From CAYXDR01 sp046498185 (GTDB taxonomy: Bacteria > Desulfobacterota > DSM-4660 > Desulfatiglandales > Desulfatiglandaceae): a DNA stretch of 15,227 bases. The first letter of the stretch is position 1. Each line of letters begins with the position of its first letter. A program made the position numbers and the translations under genes. Under the pieces are notes generated by a model. The model searched no databases. It was not told where the DNA came from and worked only from the letters and a program-made list of their open reading frames with translations. The stretch is taken from assembly GCA_046498185.1 (NCBI GenBank), contig JAWOBE010000011.1:1-15227 (forward strand), given 5' to 3'. Below, piece by piece: positions 12,969-15,227 of this stretch.

Positions 12969-13909
12969 TGACCGGTAGAGTCGCTTTTTTGTTCCCCGGT
13001 CAGGGGTCGCAATATGTGGGTATGGGGAAGGATTTTGCAGAAAAATTTTCCACCGCCCGTGATGTTTTTTCGACCGTAGACCGGATCTGCGGAAAATCGA
13101 TATCGTCGCTTTGTTTCAACGGTCCGATCGAAGCGTTGACGATTACCGATACACTGCAGCCGGCTGTCATAGCGGTGGATCTCGCGATCCTCGGCGTGCT
13201 CCGGGAGCGCGGTGTAGAACCTTATATGTCGGCAGGTCACAGCGTGGGGGAATATGCCGCGCTGGCATCGGCCGGTGTTGTGGATTTTCCGGATGCCCTC
13301 AGGTTGGCTGCCAAACGGGGGGAGCTGATGCATCGGGAGGCGATGGCTCACCCGGGTGGTATGGTGGCGGTCATAGGCCTCGACTTGGCCTCGGTGCGCC
13401 GCATCACCGAAGAAGCTGGAGAGATGGGGGTGTTGGATGTTGCGAACCACAATGCAGCCGAGCAGGTCGTAATAACGGGCGAGTCGGCTGCATTGAAGCG
13501 GGCCGTATCCATTGTCAAGGAAATGAAAGCAAGGGCCGTTCCATTGAAAGTCAGCGGTGCCTGGCACAGCAGGCTGATGGCAGACGGTGTCTCCGAATTC
13601 AGGGAATTAATGGAGGAGCTGAATTTCAAGCCTCCGCAGAGCCTGATGATTTTTAACTCAACCGCCGACTCTGAATCCGATCCGGTGAAGATCAAAGAAA
13701 TGATGGCCGGCCAACTCGTCAAGCCTGTTCTGTGGTACGATACGGTGCGCCGCATGGCGGCCGATGGCGTAACCGCATACGTAGAGGTTGGGCCGAAAAA
13801 TGTACTCGCAGGGCTGGTTAAAAAAATACTCCCTGCCGATTCGAATGCAACCCTGCACAACGTTCAGGATATCGAAAGCCTTGAGCGTTTCATAGAAGAC
13901 CTCGATTAG
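12968..13909 (+). CDS. fabD: Malonyl-CoA:ACP transacylase
   Basis: Transfers malonyl from CoA to acyl carrier protein to supply type II fatty acid synthesis. The 313-residue product has the opening FLFPGQGSQYVGMG, the nucleophile elbow GHSVGEYAAL with Ser92, Arg117 (AAKRGEL) for the malonyl carboxylate, catalytic His200 in SGAWHS, Gln249 in AGQLVKP, and EVGPKNVLAGL near the end; spacing matches E. coli FabD. Of two adjacent ATG codons (12965, 12968) the second is chosen because AGGGGG (12958-12963) would be only 1 nt from the first. The neighbouring fab genes usual elsewhere (fabH, fabG, acpP) are absent here. The 3' end overlaps the convergent radical SAM gene by 20 nt. Confidence 0.94.
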   Translation: MTGRVAFLFPGQGSQYVGMGKDFAEKFSTARDVFSTVDRICGKSISSLCFNGPIEALTITDTLQPAVIAVDLAILGVLRERGVEPYMSAGHSVGEYAALASAGVVDFPDALRLAAKRGELMHREAMAHPGGMVAVIGLDLASVRRITEEAGEMGVLDVANHNAAEQVVITGESAALKRAVSIVKEMKARAVPLKVSGAWHSRLMADGVSEFRELMEELNFKPPQSLMIFNSTADSESDPVKIKEMMAGQLVKPVLWYDTVRRMAADGVTAYVEVGPKNVLAGLVKKILPADSNATLHNVQDIESLERFIEDLD

Positions 13910-14861
13910 TTTCCATCCGGAAATGGTCCTTTTGCCCAATCTCTGTGTCAAACGGGGTTTTTCTCCCCTGGCTGGTGTTCCTAGCCTCGAGTTCCCTGCG
14001 GATCAACGAAAGTGTCGTGTTTTTGTCGCTTGCCCAGGTGGGAACCACCAGTTCCCCCGGAGGAGGGTCTCCGGTCAGGCGCTGAATGATCATTCGCTCC
14101 GGCAGGATTTCCAGGAAGCGAATGACGAGGTCCACGTATTCCTGTTGTTCAAGGCATCGTAATTCCCCGTTTCTATACATTTTTTCGAGTGCCGTGCCCC
14201 GGGTTACATAAAGCAGGTGTATTTTGACCCCGTCGACCGCACACTGCGAAAGAAACCGCGCCGTGTCGAGCATCATTTCAGGCGTTTCACCTGGAAGACC
14301 CAGTATAACGTGAGCGCATACCTTGATTCCTTTTTCCGCGGTGGCCGCTGCGCTATTTGCAAAACATGCCGCGTCATGCCCGCGATTGATCCTGGCAAGG
14401 GTAACGTCATGGGCTGATTGGAGGCCGTATTCGACCCAGACCATGTAATGTTCATTGTATAAGGCGAGTAGATCCAGTATGCGTCCATCAATGCAGTCAG
14501 GACGTGTGCCGACGGACAGCCCGACGATTTCCGGGAACGAAAGTACTTCATCATAAAGCCGCTTGAGTTGTTCGAGGGGACCATAGGTGTTTGTAAAGGA
14601 CTGAAGGTAGGCGATGAATTTCCTGGCACCGTATCGCCGCTTGAGGTAGGCTTTTGCACGGATTATCTGCTCGCCCGGGGTCATTCCCTTATCTAGCATA
14701 AGCCCGGTTCCGGAACCCCTGCGATCACAGAAGATGCATCCCGCCGACGAAATGGTTCCGTCCCTGTTCGGGCAGCTCATCGCTGCATCGATTGCAATTT
14801 TTTGAACACGTTCCCCGAATATTTCCCTGAGATATCCAGCATAGTCCCTGTATCTTTTCAT
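13890..14861 (-). CDS. Radical SAM protein, YhcC/TIGR01212 family
   Basis: The 323-residue product has cluster cysteines C30, C42 and C45 (SCPNRDGTISSAGCIFC), the spaced pattern of the Elp3-like YhcC family, which binds a 4Fe-4S cluster and cleaves S-adenosylmethionine. Other family marks: YLQSFTNTYGP, VGLSVGTRPDC, WVEYGLQSAHD, HVILGLPGETPEMM and KIHLLYVTRGT. The reaction of this family is not established to my knowledge. The ATG at 14861 is chosen because the protein then begins MKRYRDYAGYLREIFGERV as in homologues; the 20-residue extension to a TTG at 14921 consists largely of a tandem duplication. The ribosome site is weak (GGAT). It is transcribed convergently with fabD and shares 20 nt of 3' end. 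Confidence 0.88.
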   Translation of the reverse strand: MKRYRDYAGYLREIFGERVQKIAIDAAMSCPNRDGTISSAGCIFCDRRGSGTGLMLDKGMTPGEQIIRAKAYLKRRYGARKFIAYLQSFTNTYGPLEQLKRLYDEVLSFPEIVGLSVGTRPDCIDGRILDLLALYNEHYMVWVEYGLQSAHDVTLARINRGHDAACFANSAAATAEKGIKVCAHVILGLPGETPEMMLDTARFLSQCAVDGVKIHLLYVTRGTALEKMYRNGELRCLEQQEYVDLVIRFLEILPERMIIQRLTGDPPPGELVVPTWASDKNTTLSLIRRELEARNTSQGRKTPFDTEIGQKDHFRMETNRGLL

Positions 14862-14872
14862 TTCTATCCAAT

Positions 14873-14919
14873 AACAGAGCAGAGAGATAAATTCAACAGA
14901 GCAGTAGCCGTATAAATTC
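14873..14919. repeat. Imperfect tandem duplication upstream of the radical SAM gene
   Basis: Unit one (14873-14894, 22 nt) and unit two (14895-14919, 25 nt) both begin AACAGAGCAG and end ATAAATTC, with a variable middle. It sits just upstream of the chosen start codon. Confidence 0.7.
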
Positions 14920-14987
14920 AACGTTAGACCCCCCCCGCCTTTATTCTCCTTGAGTCAAATCGTTGTCAGTGAAGCGCAAGCGAAACG

Positions 14988-15008
14988 GTTGTCGTTGTCG
15001 TAATCGTC
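14988..15008. repeat. Degenerate 6-bp tandem repeat
   Basis: GTTGTC, GTTGTC, GTAATC, GTC in a row. The G-T-C core and period resemble the left arm of the repeat at 11092-11115. Confidence 0.55.
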
Positions 15009-15097
15009 TTTTTGGAGTGTCGAAACGATGTTTTGACCTGGTCCGCACGGCCGGTGTAAGTGTTGGTGGCGCCTGCGGCGCGGGATTTAAAATTTTA

Positions 15098-15132
15098 GAC
15101 AGGATTGACAGGATTGACAGGATTGACAGGAT
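15098..15132. repeat. 9-bp tandem repeat, 3.9 copies
   Basis: GACAGGATT is repeated three times exactly, followed by GACAGGAT. Similar short repeats with this sequence are frequent in intergenic DNA of many environmental bacteria; the function is unknown. No spacers are present, so it is not a CRISPR array. Confidence 0.9.
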
Positions 15133-15227
15133 GTTGGCATCGCGCAGAGAAAAGCAACAAAAACGGGACACCGGCCCGAGAAGGGTGAGACAAACCAACA
15201 CGATAATCCCATCAAGTACGGCGATGG

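Larger units (their letters stand above)
14862..15227. other. Intergenic region rich in short repeats
   Basis: About 366 nt without a convincing gene. It contains a 22-25 nt imperfect duplication (14873-14919), a run of eight C (14929-14936), a 6-bp tandem repeat (14988-15008), a G+C-rich patch near 15068-15083 and a 9-bp tandem repeat (15098-15132). A minus-strand frame is open to the window edge, but its Ile-Leu-Ser repeats come from the 9-mers, so I do not call it. Confidence 0.6.

Noticed and set aside
14862..14921. 20-residue N-terminal extension of the radical SAM protein from a TTG at 14921
   Set aside because: It is made of a tandem duplication, and homologues begin at the equivalent of MKRYRDYAGYL.
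15098..15132. CRISPR array
   Set aside because: The units are 9 bp and contiguous with no spacers; no cas genes are nearby.
14941..15201. Minus-strand reading frame with ILSILSILS repeats
   Set aside because: The repeats are translations of the 9-bp tandem array, and no ribosome site or family resemblance is seen.

Overview
The window looks like a chromosomal segment of an anaerobic, selenium-using bacterium of the Desulfobacterota (former Deltaproteobacteria), such as a sulfate reducer or a syntrophic acid degrader. This rests on heterodisulfide reductase genes, an electron transfer flavoprotein pair, a branched-chain-type ABC cassette with an embedded acyl-CoA ligase, and degenerate microsatellite-like repeats in the gaps. 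The assignment is an inference from gene content; there is no rRNA or other taxonomic marker. No phage, transposon or CRISPR array is visible.

Layout. (1) 1-1883: the 5' end of hdrA runs leftward off the window, and hdrC-hdrB run rightward; the two units are divergent. The hdrA fragment has an in-frame TGA exactly where the family has a conserved cysteine, followed by a hairpin that fits a bacterial SECIS element, so HdrA is very probably a selenoprotein. Divergent promoters overlap a 24-bp palindrome between the two units. (2) 8760-1908 on the minus strand: a six-gene operon livK-livG-acyl-CoA ligase-livH-livM-livF, with a signal-peptide-bearing binding protein, two permeases, two ATPases and an AMP-forming CoA ligase between the ATPase and permease genes. 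(3) 8761-9216: a long gap holding interlocked divergent promoters for livK and etfB and a leader of about 300 nt for livK. (4) 9217-11039: etfB-etfA. (5) 11040-11376: an inverted hexamer-repeat hairpin, then a tRNA with anticodon CAT (probably elongator Met) with its own promoter. (6) 11377-13909: a same-strand group of an HEXXH-motif protein of unknown function, an FmdB-type zinc ribbon protein, an unrecognised small protein and fabD. (7) 14861-13890 minus: a YhcC/TIGR01212-type radical SAM protein convergent with fabD. (8) 14862-15227: no convincing gene, but several short tandem repeats.

How the genes may work together. The transport operon probably imports an organic acid and activates it to a CoA thioester. 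EtfAB would take electrons from acyl-CoA dehydrogenation, and an HdrABC-type complex would handle low-potential electrons, possibly by flavin-based bifurcation. This is a plausible anaerobic acid-oxidation module, but the substrate and the direct links are inferred from proximity. The tRNA, zinc ribbon, fabD and radical SAM genes look like ordinary housekeeping neighbours.
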